64,000 nt of DNA from NCBI GenBank assembly GCA_964581895.1, contig CAZOPR010000009.1, positions 26,106-90,105 on the forward strand. Direction: 5' to 3'. Shown piece by piece: positions 34,601 through 43,969 of this stretch; within the stretch, counting starts at the first letter, position 1; each line of letters begins with the position of its first letter. The translations under genes were made by a program, and so were the position numbers. Source of the DNA: Exilispira sp964581895 (GTDB lineage Bacteria > Spirochaetota > JAAYUW01). Under the pieces are notes generated by a model. The model did not search any database, was not told the DNA's origin, and worked only from the letters and a program-made list of their open reading frames with translations.

Positions 34601-35589
34601 CAAATATCGAGCCAGTATTTGATATTGATAATGATTTGAATCCAGTTTTGTGCGATAAGAATATGATTTCACAGGTAATTGAAAATATAGTTATAAATGC
34701 AAGACAGGCGATGAAAAGACCTGGGAAAATCTATGTTGAAGCAAAAAATATCTTTATTGATAACACCTCCAAAATTTATGACGGCTTTAAAAAAGGATTA
34801 GAGGCAAAAGATTACATTTATATAAGTATAAGAGATGAAGGGGAGGGAATTCATCCTGAAAATATTAAAAAGATATTTGACCCATTTTTTACCACAAAAA
34901 AAGGTGGAACAGGACTTGGTCTTTCTGTATGTTACTCAATAATAAAACAGCATGATGGTTTTATAGAGGTGAATTCTGAATTAAATAAAGGAACTGTCTT
35001 TATCATATATCTTCCAGCATCTAAGAATAAAGAAGATTCTAAAACAAAAGAAGATTATAAAACCATATCTTTTCCACAAAATATTGACATTGAGATTGAA
35101 AAAGAAAAAAAGATTGATTATGAATTAGATGATAAAGAATCAAAAAATATCAGTTTAAATTATTTATATCAGAAAAATTCTAATCAAAAGGATTTGAATA
35201 TGAGGCAAATAAAAAGGATTTTGGTTTTGGATGATGAATTATCAATATTAAAAACAATTTCTAAATATCTTTCTAAAAAAGGATTTATAGTCGATGAAGC
35301 TCAAAATGGTGAAAAGGCAATTGAACTATATTATAAAAGCATAGAAAATAATGAAAAATATGACTTATTAATCCTTGATTTAACTGTACAATCTGGTTTG
35401 GGCGGAAGAGAAGTCATAGAAAAAATAAGAGAGAAAGATAACCAAATTTTAGCAATAGTATCTTCAGGATACTTCGATGATCCTATATTAAGCCAACCTG
35501 AAAAATATGGTTTTAATAGAGCTATACAAAAACCATTTATATTGGATGATTTGCTTAAAATTATTTTAAGTTTACAAAATGAAATTTAG
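31639..35589 (+). CDS. Hybrid histidine kinase with multiple PAS domains
   Basis: 1316 residues. After a divergent N-terminal segment (1-125) come PAS/PAC units at about 126-250, 255-378, 380-495, 512-632, 640-765 and 770-890. The second and fourth are near copies (GTWKWNYQSGE.. and GTWIWNIQTGE..), an internal duplication. The HisKA box SLAAGIAHDFNNLL has the phospho-acceptor His911; the ATPase domain has ENIVINARQAM, DEGEGIHPENI and GTGLGLSV. A receiver domain closes the protein (from about 1193, LVLDDELSI, LLILDLTVQSG, QKPF). No membrane helix is seen, so it senses a cytoplasmic cue. No Shine-Dalgarno sequence; translation may couple to the PAS gene upstream. Its HD-GYP or other output partner is not adjacent. 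Confidence 0.93.
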   Translation: MLNIEKNDYILTLLKIGYSYNKIIFDKNEPIDFQIEKENQFFIKYFSVNEKEKFFKSLNNILDSISLDDLCNFKNIFLSSIKDIIKNKGENKFYINFNSLNKYYKIILAYESEEYFSLYLEDLTDAKLKDIFSKIGHNILQEVYIIDPITWKIIEINQFAVIETGFSDKELKNITILDLFPEITIEQFTEILEPLIEGVSDKSILETVLKNKSNFIYPVEITFQVIEDGKKYIVAYIKDISEKKRLEKQIQAEKDYLNYVVEAAEIGTWKWNYQSGEKEYNEQWAKMLGYSLKELYPINENTWKNLVHPEDLEKSDILLQKHINNEIPIYNCEIRMKHKDGSFRWIEDKGKVLYWTEDGKPLLIYGIHIDITDRKKAELELQESYQLFQNLIESNLVNIALYQKHRCIYANPEFIKTTGFKLHELFKMDLMDIIVDDYKDQIKEHLNKSNSKKDTGFTVKIKTKTKKIKWIYGFCNKVVINGVNSVLLSFNDINELKNAENQLEESKERLQNLIDAANLGTWIWNIQTGETIYNETWAKLLGYELKELQPISLKTWENLTNPEDVKRTYIELEKHYSGQMEFYECEIRMRHKNGNWVWILDKGKVISYDKEGKPLLMFGIHADITKLKEIEQKLKENNRFLDTILKNIPVRVFWKDKDLKYLGCNTLFAKDAGLNDPSLIKGKISTDLFNKDEAEICLEDDRYILTSGNPKLSFEETLTKSNKDKLYLRSNKVPIVDDDNNVIGILGTYEDISDLKDKEKAINEEKEKLKVIIDSIADGVIAVDKEEKVILLNKVAQKLTGYDEKEAVGQIISDIFNIVNEKTGLKVENPIAKVIKTLKVQSIANHTVLVSKNNEKYMIEDSAAPIISKENELFGVVLVFRDITEKTKLLLEANRASKLESLSSLAAGIAHDFNNLLGGIYGFINLAIGESSFENAKENLLLALNTLERAKALANQLLTFSKGGKPILKEEFLNDIIYKTTTFALSGSNIEPVFDIDNDLNPVLCDKNMISQVIENIVINARQAMKRPGKIYVEAKNIFIDNTSKIYDGFKKGLEAKDYIYISIRDEGEGIHPENIKKIFDPFFTTKKGGTGLGLSVCYSIIKQHDGFIEVNSELNKGTVFIIYLPASKNKEDSKTKEDYKTISFPQNIDIEIEKEKKIDYELDDKESKNISLNYLYQKNSNQKDLNMRQIKRILVLDDELSILKTISKYLSKKGFIVDEAQNGEKAIELYYKSIENNEKYDLLILDLTVQSGLGGREVIEKIREKDNQILAIVSSGYFDDPILSQPEKYGFNRAIQKPFILDDLLKIILSLQNEI

Positions 35590-35604
35590 TATTAAATTTA
35601 TCTT

Positions 35605-36213
35605 ATGAAAATAATATCTATTATTCCTTATAAAAAAGGTTATTCCACTTTGATGGATGATAATCAAAACACCTATATTTTATCTGATAAGGTAATAAAA
35701 AAAGAACAAATTTTAGTAGGTGAAATTGATGACAATAGGTTTTTGCAGATTTATGAAAATGCAAGGAAAAAAGAAGTGGTTTTAGCTTTATCAAGAAAGC
35801 TAAAATACAAGTCATTTAGTGAAAAACAACTTATAGAATACTTAAAAGAAAAAGGATTTGGCGAATCAGAAATAGAATATGGAATAAACCTATTAAAAGA
35901 TAAAAGAATAGTTAATGATGAAAGACTTATAGAAAATAGCATTTCATATTATAAAGAAAATCATCTTTTTTCTCGCTTTTTTATAACACAGAAGCTTTTA
36001 TTGGTTATGGGAAAAGACAAGGCAGAGCAGATAAACCTTAAAATGAGTAAAATATATCCAGAAGCGGATGAGATAGAGATTGTATATCAACTATTAAAAA
36101 AGAAAAAAATAAAAAACAAAGACAGAGCTTTAATTTTTATTAGATCAAGGGGTTTTCCATATTCAGCTTTTGTCGAAGCTTTTAATAGATATATCTCAGA
36201 AATTGAAGAGTAA
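35605..36213 (+). CDS. recX: RecX-family regulatory protein
   Basis: 202 residues, all-helical, with the three-helix repeats of RecX: SRKLKYKSFSEKQLIEYLKEKGFGESEIEYGINLLKDKRIVNDERLIENSISYYKE is the clearest. RecX modulates RecA filaments; recA is not in this window. An N-terminal 65-residue beta-rich extension is common in Firmicutes-like members. It begins 15 bp after the kinase gene with no obvious ribosome-binding site. alaS follows; recX next to alaS is a common arrangement and supports the call. Confidence 0.78.
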   Translation: MKIISIIPYKKGYSTLMDDNQNTYILSDKVIKKEQILVGEIDDNRFLQIYENARKKEVVLALSRKLKYKSFSEKQLIEYLKEKGFGESEIEYGINLLKDKRIVNDERLIENSISYYKENHLFSRFFITQKLLLVMGKDKAEQINLKMSKIYPEADEIEIVYQLLKKKKIKNKDRALIFIRSRGFPYSAFVEAFNRYISEIEE

Positions 36214-36289
36214 AATAAGCTGAAATTTCTTCATTTTATGATAATAAACAAAAAATTTTATTAAAAACAATATATTCGAGGTGTACTGT

Positions 36290-39004
36290 ATGATATCTTC
36301 CAATGAACTTAGAAGAATGTTTTTAGATTATTTCAAAGAAAAACAGCATAAGATTTTTGAATCTTCTCCTGTTGTTCCTTATGATGATCCAACCTTGCTT
36401 TTTACAAATGCTGGGATGAATCAGTTTAAGAAAATTTTTTTAGGCGAGGTAAAAAGTGAATTAAAAAGAGCTGCAAGTGCTCAAAAATGCATTAGAGTTT
36501 CTGGTAAACATAATGATCTTGAAGAAGTTGGAAGAGATGGGAGGCATCACACTTTTTTTGAAATGTTGGGAAACTGGTCATTTGGTGATTATTATAAAAG
36601 AGAATCATTAAAGTGGGGATGGGACTTTTTAGTAAATCATCTAAAACTGGACCCTTCAAGGTTGTATGTTTCTGTATATAAAGATGATGATGAAAGTTAT
36701 GATATATGGGTAAATGAGATCGGGGTTGTGAAAGAAAAAATATATAGACTTGGAGATATAGAAAAAGGCGATGAAGAAAATTTTTGGTCAATGGGAGAAA
36801 CAGGTCCATGCGGTCCATGTAGTGAAATATATTATGATCAGGGACCTTCTGTTGGATGCGGTAAGCCAGATTGCTCCATAACCTGTGGCTGTGATAGATT
36901 TTTAGAGGTATGGAACCATGTATTTATGCAATACAATAGGGATTCAAGTGGCAAGCTAACCCCACTTCCTTTTAAGTCTGTTGACACTGGAATGGGTCTT
37001 GAAAGAATCCTCGCCATAGTTCAAAATGTTACATCAAACTATGAAACAGATTTATTTGAACCAATCATAAATAAACTTACAGAGTTGACTGGTTTTACTT
37101 TTGAAGAAAAAAAGATTCCTTTTCAGATAATATGTGATCATATCAGAATGCTTACTTTCGCAATAACAGACGGAGCTTTCCCTTCCAACGAAGGAAGAGG
37201 ATTTGTAGTCAGAAGGATTTTAAGAAGAGCAGCAAGACAATCAAGATATCTTAACATGAAAAAACCATTTTTGTATCAGCTTGTTCCAGCGGTAACATCA
37301 AAGATGGGAGACTATTATAAAGAAATTGTAGCAAAAGAAAAGCTTGTGATGGATATAATAAAAGCAGAAGAAGAAAAGTTTAACAGAACACTTGATAAAG
37401 GTCTTGAACTTTTCAATGAGCAGCTAAATAAGATCAAGTCAGAAGGGAAAGATATGCTTGATGCTGATACAGTTTTTATTCTTCATGATACATATGGCTT
37501 TCCGTTAGATCTAACAAAGGTTATGTGTGAAGAAAATGGGATATCACTTGATGAAAAAGGTTTTGAATCTTTGATGGAAAAACAAAGGGAAAGATCAAGA
37601 ACAGTAAAAACCCAATATGATTTTTCCTTGATAGACGGTGAAAACTGGAATATTATTGAAAAAGGTGATTCAGAATTTACTGGATATGTCTATGATAAAG
37701 AAAGCCTTTGTATAGAATCATCATTGCTTTCCTATACTATAGATAATGATAAAGTCCTTTTGTTTTTCAAAAAAACGCCATTTTATGCAGAAAGTGGTGG
37801 ACAGGTTTCAGATACAGGTTATATTTTTGGATTTAATGATGATGAATTTAACATCATAAAGAAAAACTTTGCAAATGAATCAATAGATCTATTAAAGGCA
37901 AATGCAGATCTTATATTGAAAGTTGAAAATGTTTTTAAAACAAAAAAAGGTCCTCTTCATCTTTGTTTCATAGAAGAAGGTAAAGATATTTTACTTGATA
38001 GTAAAAAGTTTGTAAAAGAAAGATTTATTTTAAAAGTTGATTTTGAAAAAAGATTTTCAACAATGAGAAATCATACAGCAACCCACCTTCTTCATCAGGC
38101 GCTTATAGATATTCTTGGATCTCATGTTCAGCAATCTGGTTCTTTTGTATCACCCAATTATTTAAGATTTGATTTTCCTCATCATGAAAGTTTAAGCGAT
38201 GAGCAGATAAACCAGATTGAAAGAAAAGTTAATGAAAAGATTATGGAAAATTTACCTGTTATAGTGCATAATGATTTAACTTTAGAAGAAGCAAAAAAAA
38301 TGAATGCAAAGGCTCTTTTTACTGAAAAATATGGAGACAAAGTAAGAGTTATTGAAGTAAAAGGTTATTCAGTAGAACTTTGTGGTGGAACTCATAGTCC
38401 AGACACTGGTTTTATAGGTGGTTTTGTAATAACTTCAGAAACTTCCATTGCTGCTGGAACAAGAAGGATAGAAGCAGTAACAGGGATGGGAGTCCTTAAT
38501 AATTTGTTTTCTTTACGGAAGATAGCAAAAAGTACAGCAGATATTCTGCAACTTAAAGATTTAAATAAAATTTCAGAAGTAACATTAAAACTTAAACAAG
38601 ATGAAGAAAAGCTAAGAAAAGAAAATGAGATGCTAAAAAATAAGATTATAAATTTTAATTTTAACTCAATCATAGGAGAGGCAAATATTATTGAATCTAT
38701 ACCATATTATTTTGCAATATTTGAAAATGAAACTATTGATGATATTAAAAAGTATGCAGATAAATTTAAAGCAGAAAAGGATGGTGTTGCTCTTTTTGTG
38801 AATAGACAAAATGGTTTTATTACTCTTATCTGTGCTGTATCTAAAAATTTTACTACAAAGATAAAAGCAAAAGAATTTCTACAAAAGATAGCAAAGAAAG
38901 CAGGTGGCTCTGCTGGTGGTAAAGATGACTTTGCTCAGGGAGGAGTTAAAAATTTTGATTCTTTGATAATTGCCCTTAAAGATTTTGGTTTTAATCTGAA
39001 GTAA
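36290..39004 (+). CDS. alaS: Alanyl-tRNA synthetase
   Basis: 904 residues, complete. Class II catalytic core: NELRRMFLDYFKEKQHKIFESSPVVPYDDPTLLFTNAGMNQFKKIFLG, HHTFFEMLGNWSFGDYYK, and VDTGMGLERI. The editing domain has HTATHLLHQAL and ELCGGTHSPDTG, carrying the zinc-binding His/Cys residues, and the C-Ala domain ends with GGSAGGKDDFAQGG. An insertion with five cysteines (CGKPDCSITCGC) between SEIYYD and RFLEVWN is shared with many anaerobes. GAGG precedes the ATG at 36290; a GTG three codons earlier overlaps that ribosome-binding site. Confidence 0.97.
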   Translation: MISSNELRRMFLDYFKEKQHKIFESSPVVPYDDPTLLFTNAGMNQFKKIFLGEVKSELKRAASAQKCIRVSGKHNDLEEVGRDGRHHTFFEMLGNWSFGDYYKRESLKWGWDFLVNHLKLDPSRLYVSVYKDDDESYDIWVNEIGVVKEKIYRLGDIEKGDEENFWSMGETGPCGPCSEIYYDQGPSVGCGKPDCSITCGCDRFLEVWNHVFMQYNRDSSGKLTPLPFKSVDTGMGLERILAIVQNVTSNYETDLFEPIINKLTELTGFTFEEKKIPFQIICDHIRMLTFAITDGAFPSNEGRGFVVRRILRRAARQSRYLNMKKPFLYQLVPAVTSKMGDYYKEIVAKEKLVMDIIKAEEEKFNRTLDKGLELFNEQLNKIKSEGKDMLDADTVFILHDTYGFPLDLTKVMCEENGISLDEKGFESLMEKQRERSRTVKTQYDFSLIDGENWNIIEKGDSEFTGYVYDKESLCIESSLLSYTIDNDKVLLFFKKTPFYAESGGQVSDTGYIFGFNDDEFNIIKKNFANESIDLLKANADLILKVENVFKTKKGPLHLCFIEEGKDILLDSKKFVKERFILKVDFEKRFSTMRNHTATHLLHQALIDILGSHVQQSGSFVSPNYLRFDFPHHESLSDEQINQIERKVNEKIMENLPVIVHNDLTLEEAKKMNAKALFTEKYGDKVRVIEVKGYSVELCGGTHSPDTGFIGGFVITSETSIAAGTRRIEAVTGMGVLNNLFSLRKIAKSTADILQLKDLNKISEVTLKLKQDEEKLRKENEMLKNKIINFNFNSIIGEANIIESIPYYFAIFENETIDDIKKYADKFKAEKDGVALFVNRQNGFITLICAVSKNFTTKIKAKEFLQKIAKKAGGSAGGKDDFAQGGVKNFDSLIIALKDFGFNLK

Positions 39005-39072
39005 GATAAATTAAAGTAAAATAGATCAGAATAAATTAAAAATTTAACTTATTATTGAATCCAGATATAAAT

Positions 39073-39100
39073 TTGACAAATAAATCTTTATCTATATAAT
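39073..39100 (+). promoter_or_regulatory. Consensus promoter TTGACA-N16-TATAAT
   Basis: Both hexamers match sigma-70 consensus perfectly (39073-39078 and 39095-39100), 16 bp apart. A second TATAAT lies at 39109-39114. The ATG of the SppA-like gene is 34 bases after the first -10, with AAAGG between. Confidence 0.65.
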
Positions 39101-39133
39101 TTAATTAGTATAATTTTTATAAAGGTTAAAAAA

Positions 39134-40720
39134 ATGCTTTACACTAAAATTTTATTGCAGGGAAAATGTTATGATACAGATACCATTTTTCAGCAATTTC
39201 CTTTTATAAGTTCAAAAAAATTCACGATAGCAAATTTTACAGTTCTTTGTGAAAATATTATAAAAAACAAATACATAAAATATGTTTTTATTGAATATGA
39301 TTCCACTTTTACCTGTATGATGGGCCAACTTGAACAGATTTTTAATCTAATAAAAAGAATGACTGTCCATGGTAAAAAAACTGTCTTTTTTTCAAATATG
39401 TATGATGAAAAGGCACTTTATCTTGCTGGTGCTTGCAGTGAAAGACTAATGCCAGAATGTGGGACATTGGCTTTTTTAGGGTTTAAAAGGCAGTTTAGCT
39501 ATGTGAAAAATCTTTTAGAAAAGCTTAATATCGAAGTAGATGTTCTAAGAAGAGGCAAATTCAAAGGTGCAGCAGATATATTCAGGCTGGATAAGATAGA
39601 TGAGGCTCAAAAGATTGCTTATGGCAGGATTTTAGAGGTTTTTGATGAGACTGCTAAAAAAACTATCTGTTCGTCTTTTAATTTTTCATCTGATTTTTTT
39701 AAGGAAAATATCGAAGGTAAGTTTATTTCGGCAGAAAATGCTAAAAATCTTGCAATTTTAACTGAAATTTCTCATCTTCAGGAATATATAAATAAAAAAG
39801 AAAAAGAAGAGAAGATTCATAAGCATTCATTTAAAAACCTAAAACCAAAATTTGGAAAAGGTAGAAAAGTGGCAGTTCTTTATTTTGATGGAGGGATAAA
39901 GGATGGTGAAAATGATGCAAATAGTCCTTTAGGTGAAGAAATCGGCGATCGATACATGATAAAACAGATTGAAAAGATAAGGAAAAATAAAAAGATCAAA
40001 AGTGTGGTTTTTAAGGTAAATTCTCCTGGTGGTTCCGCAACTGCATCTGATGCAATAGCAAACGCACTACTAAATCTTAAAAAAGAAAAAGACCTTATTG
40101 TCGTTCAATCAGGAGTTGCAGGTTCTGGTGGTTACTATATCTCTTTTCCAGCGGATAAGATTTTTACACAAAATACAACAATTACAGGTTCTATCGGTGT
40201 AATCTCGGCATTTTTTAATATGAAAGATTTTTATGGAAAAATTGGTATCACACATTCTACACTTAAAACTAATGAATTTGCTGACATAACTTCAACTACA
40301 AGGAAAAAAACAAAAGAAGAGTTAAAGCTTTTAGATTCCGAAATAGAAAGAATATATAATGGTTTTGTATCAAATGTTGCGAAAAATAGAGATAAAACTT
40401 TTGAGCAAGTAGATGAAATTGCTCAAGGAAGAGTATGGGCTGGAGTAGATGCTTTGAAAATCGGACTTGCCGATGAGATAGGAGATCTACATAGTGCTTT
40501 AGATTACTTAAAGGAAAAACATAAAACAAAAAATCTTAGTGTCGAATTTTTCCCAAAAAGAAAAATATCTTTTATCAGCAAACTTATTTCATCAAAACAA
40601 GATATAATATTTGAAAAGAGTATAGTAAATCTATTAAATATTGAAAATTACATAAAAAGAAATAATTACAAAATATTTGCTATTACCCCAGAAATCTTTT
40701 TGACTGATTTTTATATTTAA
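39134..40720 (+). CDS. S49-family peptidase (SppA-like, no membrane anchor)
   Basis: 528 residues with two S49 halves. The first (about 40-200) holds the catalytic Lys region LRRGKFKGAADIFRLDKI; the second (about 250-440) has VVFKVNSPGGSATASD and the nucleophile segment VQSGVAGSGGYYISFPADKIFTQNTTITGSIGVIS, followed by GRVWAGVDALKIGLADEIG. This is the arrangement of long SppA (E. coli type, 67 kDa). The usual N-terminal membrane helix is missing: the protein begins with MLYTKILLQGK and no hydrophobic segment, so it may be cytoplasmic. SppA proteins cleave leftover signal peptides; here the substrate is uncertain. AAAGG precedes the ATG. Confidence 0.88.
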   Translation: MLYTKILLQGKCYDTDTIFQQFPFISSKKFTIANFTVLCENIIKNKYIKYVFIEYDSTFTCMMGQLEQIFNLIKRMTVHGKKTVFFSNMYDEKALYLAGACSERLMPECGTLAFLGFKRQFSYVKNLLEKLNIEVDVLRRGKFKGAADIFRLDKIDEAQKIAYGRILEVFDETAKKTICSSFNFSSDFFKENIEGKFISAENAKNLAILTEISHLQEYINKKEKEEKIHKHSFKNLKPKFGKGRKVAVLYFDGGIKDGENDANSPLGEEIGDRYMIKQIEKIRKNKKIKSVVFKVNSPGGSATASDAIANALLNLKKEKDLIVVQSGVAGSGGYYISFPADKIFTQNTTITGSIGVISAFFNMKDFYGKIGITHSTLKTNEFADITSTTRKKTKEELKLLDSEIERIYNGFVSNVAKNRDKTFEQVDEIAQGRVWAGVDALKIGLADEIGDLHSALDYLKEKHKTKNLSVEFFPKRKISFISKLISSKQDIIFEKSIVNLLNIENYIKRNNYKIFAITPEIFLTDFYI

Positions 40721-40777
40721 TATTTATTTCTTTTTTATTTAGTGCTTTTTATTTGTGCTTTGTTAGTTGTTATTCCA

Positions 40778-41176
40778 TTATCTATGACTTTTAATAAATT
40801 TAAAAATCCCTTTTATTATAAAAAAGATTACAAGCGCCCATATCAAAATAAACAGAATTCCGAAAGCCCAATTTTTTTTTAGGTTTATGTTTTCAGTTTC
40901 AGCTTCTTTTCTTGAAATTTCCATGATGCTTTTCGGTATTAGTTTTATAGATAGCGAAACTAAAGCTGGAAGAATTATTAAATCATCAAGATAGCCAAGG
41001 ATAGGGATAAAATCAGGGATTAAATCAATTGGGCTTAAAGCATAACCTATCGTTAAAATTATTATAAACTTTGGTAAAATTGGAGTTTTTGGATTTTTAT
41101 ATGCAAAATAAAGCGTTTTTATTTCCTGTTTTAAGTTTTTTGCATTATTTTTAAGTTTTTCTAAAAATTTTTTCAT
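40778..41176 (-). CDS. YkvA/DUF1232 membrane protein
   Basis: 132 residues. The core YALSPIDLIPDFIPILGYLDDLIILP is the DUF1232 hallmark found in YkvA. A short N-terminal helix (LKNNAKNLKQEIKTLYFAYK) precedes it and one more hydrophobic segment follows at the C-terminus (about 105-125). Function unknown in the family. It is convergent to the SppA gene. Confidence 0.88.
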   Translation of the reverse strand: MKKFLEKLKNNAKNLKQEIKTLYFAYKNPKTPILPKFIIILTIGYALSPIDLIPDFIPILGYLDDLIILPALVSLSIKLIPKSIMEISRKEAETENINLKKNWAFGILFILIWALVIFFIIKGIFKFIKSHR

Positions 41177-41259
41177 TATTTTGAAGTACCTTTATAACTT
41201 TTATAAATTAAAAATACAATAGATTATAAGTTATCACAATTCATCTAATTCAATGATTA

Positions 41260-41808
41260 TTAATATTTGAATTTTAAGTCTTCAATAAAATCAACCCCTT
41301 TTCTGCTAAGAGTATCTTTTATTTTATCAATAAAATCATCAAATCCTTCAAAATTCAAAGCAATAGGGAAAACATCTTTATTATGTAAAATCAAAAAAAT
41401 ATAATTTTTAGTCCCAACAAATTTTTCTATTGCACTATATAAAATCTTCCTTTCTCCACTTTTATCTATCCAATAAAAATAAAAATCGTCAAAATCTATT
41501 GCAACTTCAATAGAATCTTGCTTGCCAAACTTTTCATTGATGATTTCCTTATAAAATAATTTATACCATTTTTTTTGAAATACATCATTTAAAAAAAATA
41601 GAAAGATATAAGAGGCAAGCAAAATTATAGTATGAAATAAAGATTTTATTTTTTGAATTATTTGGATATATATAAGACCCATAAAATTAAGTAAAATTAA
41701 AGTATTAAAAAGATTTGTTGATAATGCAATATTTATCTTTTTTGATTTTGATACAAAGTAAAAATGAGCTTTTACAAAACTTTCTTTATCAAGGTTAAAT
41801 TTGTACAT
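41260..41808 (-). CDS. YcxB-like membrane protein
   Basis: 182 residues. Two hydrophobic helices lie at about 35-52 and 60-80, then a soluble part with IEVAIDFDDFYFYWIDKSGERKILYSAIEKFVGTKNYIFLILHNKDVFPIALNF, closely resembling the YcxB-like C-terminal domain. The role is unknown. Its 3' neighbour is the DUF1232 gene, 83 bp away on the same strand. Confidence 0.7.
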   Translation of the reverse strand: MYKFNLDKESFVKAHFYFVSKSKKINIALSTNLFNTLILLNFMGLIYIQIIQKIKSLFHTIILLASYIFLFFLNDVFQKKWYKLFYKEIINEKFGKQDSIEVAIDFDDFYFYWIDKSGERKILYSAIEKFVGTKNYIFLILHNKDVFPIALNFEGFDDFIDKIKDTLSRKGVDFIEDLKFKY

Positions 41809-41966
41809 TTGCTTTTTAATCCTTATATTTTTTTTCTATCTATAAATTACAATATATTATAGATATTTCGGGAATTTTATAACAAAATTAAATTCTTACA
41901 TTTTAATATTATTTTGATATTATTTTAATATTATTTTAATATTTATAAAAAACTTTATAATCAGAC

Positions 41967-43871
41967 TTATTTTTTCTTTGGTGTTATAAATACAAAATCA
42001 CCAATATTTACTTTGGAATAGATATCTTTTTTGGTTATTTCAAGTAAAGCACAGGTTTCAGAAAGTTCTTTTACTTTTGCAGTCGCCATAACACCTATTT
42101 CATTGCTAAAGCCAAAAGAATTGAAATTCTTTTTAAGCTGGTTTTTATTTATAATTATAAATTCGGTATCTTTTGTTATCCCGTTTACATAACCAAGATT
42201 TATGAGAATTGTGCTACCAACCGCATCAAGAACTTTACCTCGAATTGGCATAATAGAGTTGATATATTCTTTAGAATTTACCGATATTTCAAGGATGGGG
42301 AAGTCAAGGCTTGCATAAAAGATTTTAGTATCAAGTGTATATAGATTATCTGGATTTATTATTTTGGTATAGATTCTATAGCCATTTCTTGGAACTGGTT
42401 CGATATTATCTATTATAATAGCATAATCCAAATTTTTCTCTTTAGATATTTCGGCTATTTGCTCCAAGGAACTTATATTTTCATTATGAAGGTAAAGGTT
42501 TATACCATATATAGATGCAAGTTTATCGAAAAGCATCTGGGAAAAGATAAGATTTATATTATAATGGTCCTCTCTAAAATTTGAAGGCATTGCAAAAATG
42601 CCTAAAGTAATAAAACTATCTGTTATAGAATATGGCTTTATATTATATTTGTTTTCAAGTGAATTTCGTAAAGAGTAGGTTAAAACATCTATTTTTGTTG
42701 AAATGCTGCTATAACCAAGGTCTTTAAGTATGTTATATTGTTCAAGTTGCTTAAAATATGCTTTTTTTGACCTAAACATTTCACTCAAAGTCCATCTATA
42801 GTTTGTATTCATAGGCATAAGTCTGACAGCCCTTCTAAGTAAAATCTCACCTTTAAGTGAAAAACCATTTGAAAAGAAAAAATTTGCCCACTTAAAATTA
42901 TACTCAGCAAGCCCTGTTCTTAAATCATAGAATTGCATTTGATTCGCTTTGATAATCATCTCTTCAAGATAAAATCTTACCATTTCGTCATAAGGAAATA
43001 AATTTAATGCAGAATTTAAAAATTTTATTGCTTTTTCATAATCATTTAACTTTTCAGCGAGATAGGAATTTAACCAGAGGACATTTAATCTTGAGGGATA
43101 CATCTCGTAAAGTTGTTGCAAGATATTTGAAGCTTCTTCAAATCTATCCTGTTTTATTAAAATATATGCTTTTATAAAAAGCCCCTGTGAGTTTTTTGGA
43201 TCAAGTTCAAACAATCTTTGCAAAAATTCTTCAGTTTGAGCAATATCATTTTTATTAAAATAATAATATGATAGTTCCTCAAAAATAGAAGGTTCATATG
43301 GTGCAAGATCGAGAGCTTTTCTTAAATAAATAAGTGATTCTTTGTCTTTTCCGATATTTTGATAGAATTTATAAAGATAAAGGTTAACCTTCCAATCATC
43401 AGGATATCTTCTTAAAAGTTTTGAGTAAATATCAAATGCATCACTTATTTTTGATTGATAAATCTTAATCTCGGCTTTCAAAAAATATGCATCAAGAAAA
43501 GTTGGGTTTCTATTAATAATCGAGTCACAGATACCTTCGGCTTTTGCAAGATCTCCAAGTTTTATAAGTATTTTTGCATATAAAAGCAAAGATGGGTTGT
43601 CTTCATATTCAAGTTTTAACCCTTTCTGTATAATATCATTTGCTTCTTCGTATTTTTCAAGCAAAAAATAGCAATATGCAAGATGATAATAAGCATCAAA
43701 GTAGTTGGGATTAAGCTCGATGGCTTTTAAGAACTGTTCTATTGCTTTTAGGTACTCTTTTTTCTCTTCAAAATTTAATCCACTTTGATAATAACTTACA
43801 GCATTTGGGGTTTGAAAACCAATGACTATAAAAAAAATGATTAATAATAAAAAAATAAAGTATTTATTCAT
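41967..43871 (-). CDS. Exported TPR protein with a C-terminal beta domain
   Basis: 634 residues. An N-terminal signal or anchor (residues 3-20) is followed by about nine tetratricopeptide repeats to residue 310 (for example YLKAIEQFLKAIELNPNYFDAYYHLAYCYFLLEKYEEAND). The region from about 385 has a Rossmann-like stretch (LGIFAMPSNFREDHYNINLIFSQMLFDKLASIYGINLYLHNENISSLEQIAEISKEKNLDYAIIID), recalling the CsgG/FlgT middle domain, and the end (GSTILINLGYVNGITKDTEFIIINKN...VNIGDFVFI) resembles the FlgT C-terminal domain. A periplasmic assembly or secretion factor is an inference. AAAGGG precedes the start. Transcribed after the gene at 43970-45580. Confidence 0.7.
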   Translation of the reverse strand: MNKYFIFLLLIIFFIVIGFQTPNAVSYYQSGLNFEEKKEYLKAIEQFLKAIELNPNYFDAYYHLAYCYFLLEKYEEANDIIQKGLKLEYEDNPSLLLYAKILIKLGDLAKAEGICDSIINRNPTFLDAYFLKAEIKIYQSKISDAFDIYSKLLRRYPDDWKVNLYLYKFYQNIGKDKESLIYLRKALDLAPYEPSIFEELSYYYFNKNDIAQTEEFLQRLFELDPKNSQGLFIKAYILIKQDRFEEASNILQQLYEMYPSRLNVLWLNSYLAEKLNDYEKAIKFLNSALNLFPYDEMVRFYLEEMIIKANQMQFYDLRTGLAEYNFKWANFFFSNGFSLKGEILLRRAVRLMPMNTNYRWTLSEMFRSKKAYFKQLEQYNILKDLGYSSISTKIDVLTYSLRNSLENKYNIKPYSITDSFITLGIFAMPSNFREDHYNINLIFSQMLFDKLASIYGINLYLHNENISSLEQIAEISKEKNLDYAIIIDNIEPVPRNGYRIYTKIINPDNLYTLDTKIFYASLDFPILEISVNSKEYINSIMPIRGKVLDAVGSTILINLGYVNGITKDTEFIIINKNQLKKNFNSFGFSNEIGVMATAKVKELSETCALLEITKKDIYSKVNIGDFVFITPKKK

Positions 43872-43969
43872 TTTTTTCCCTTTTTAGATTCATGTAACAG
43901 ATTATTTTTTTCATTATTTTTTCTTAAACAAAATAATCCTTTTTAAGCTTTTATATTTTAAATTATCTA

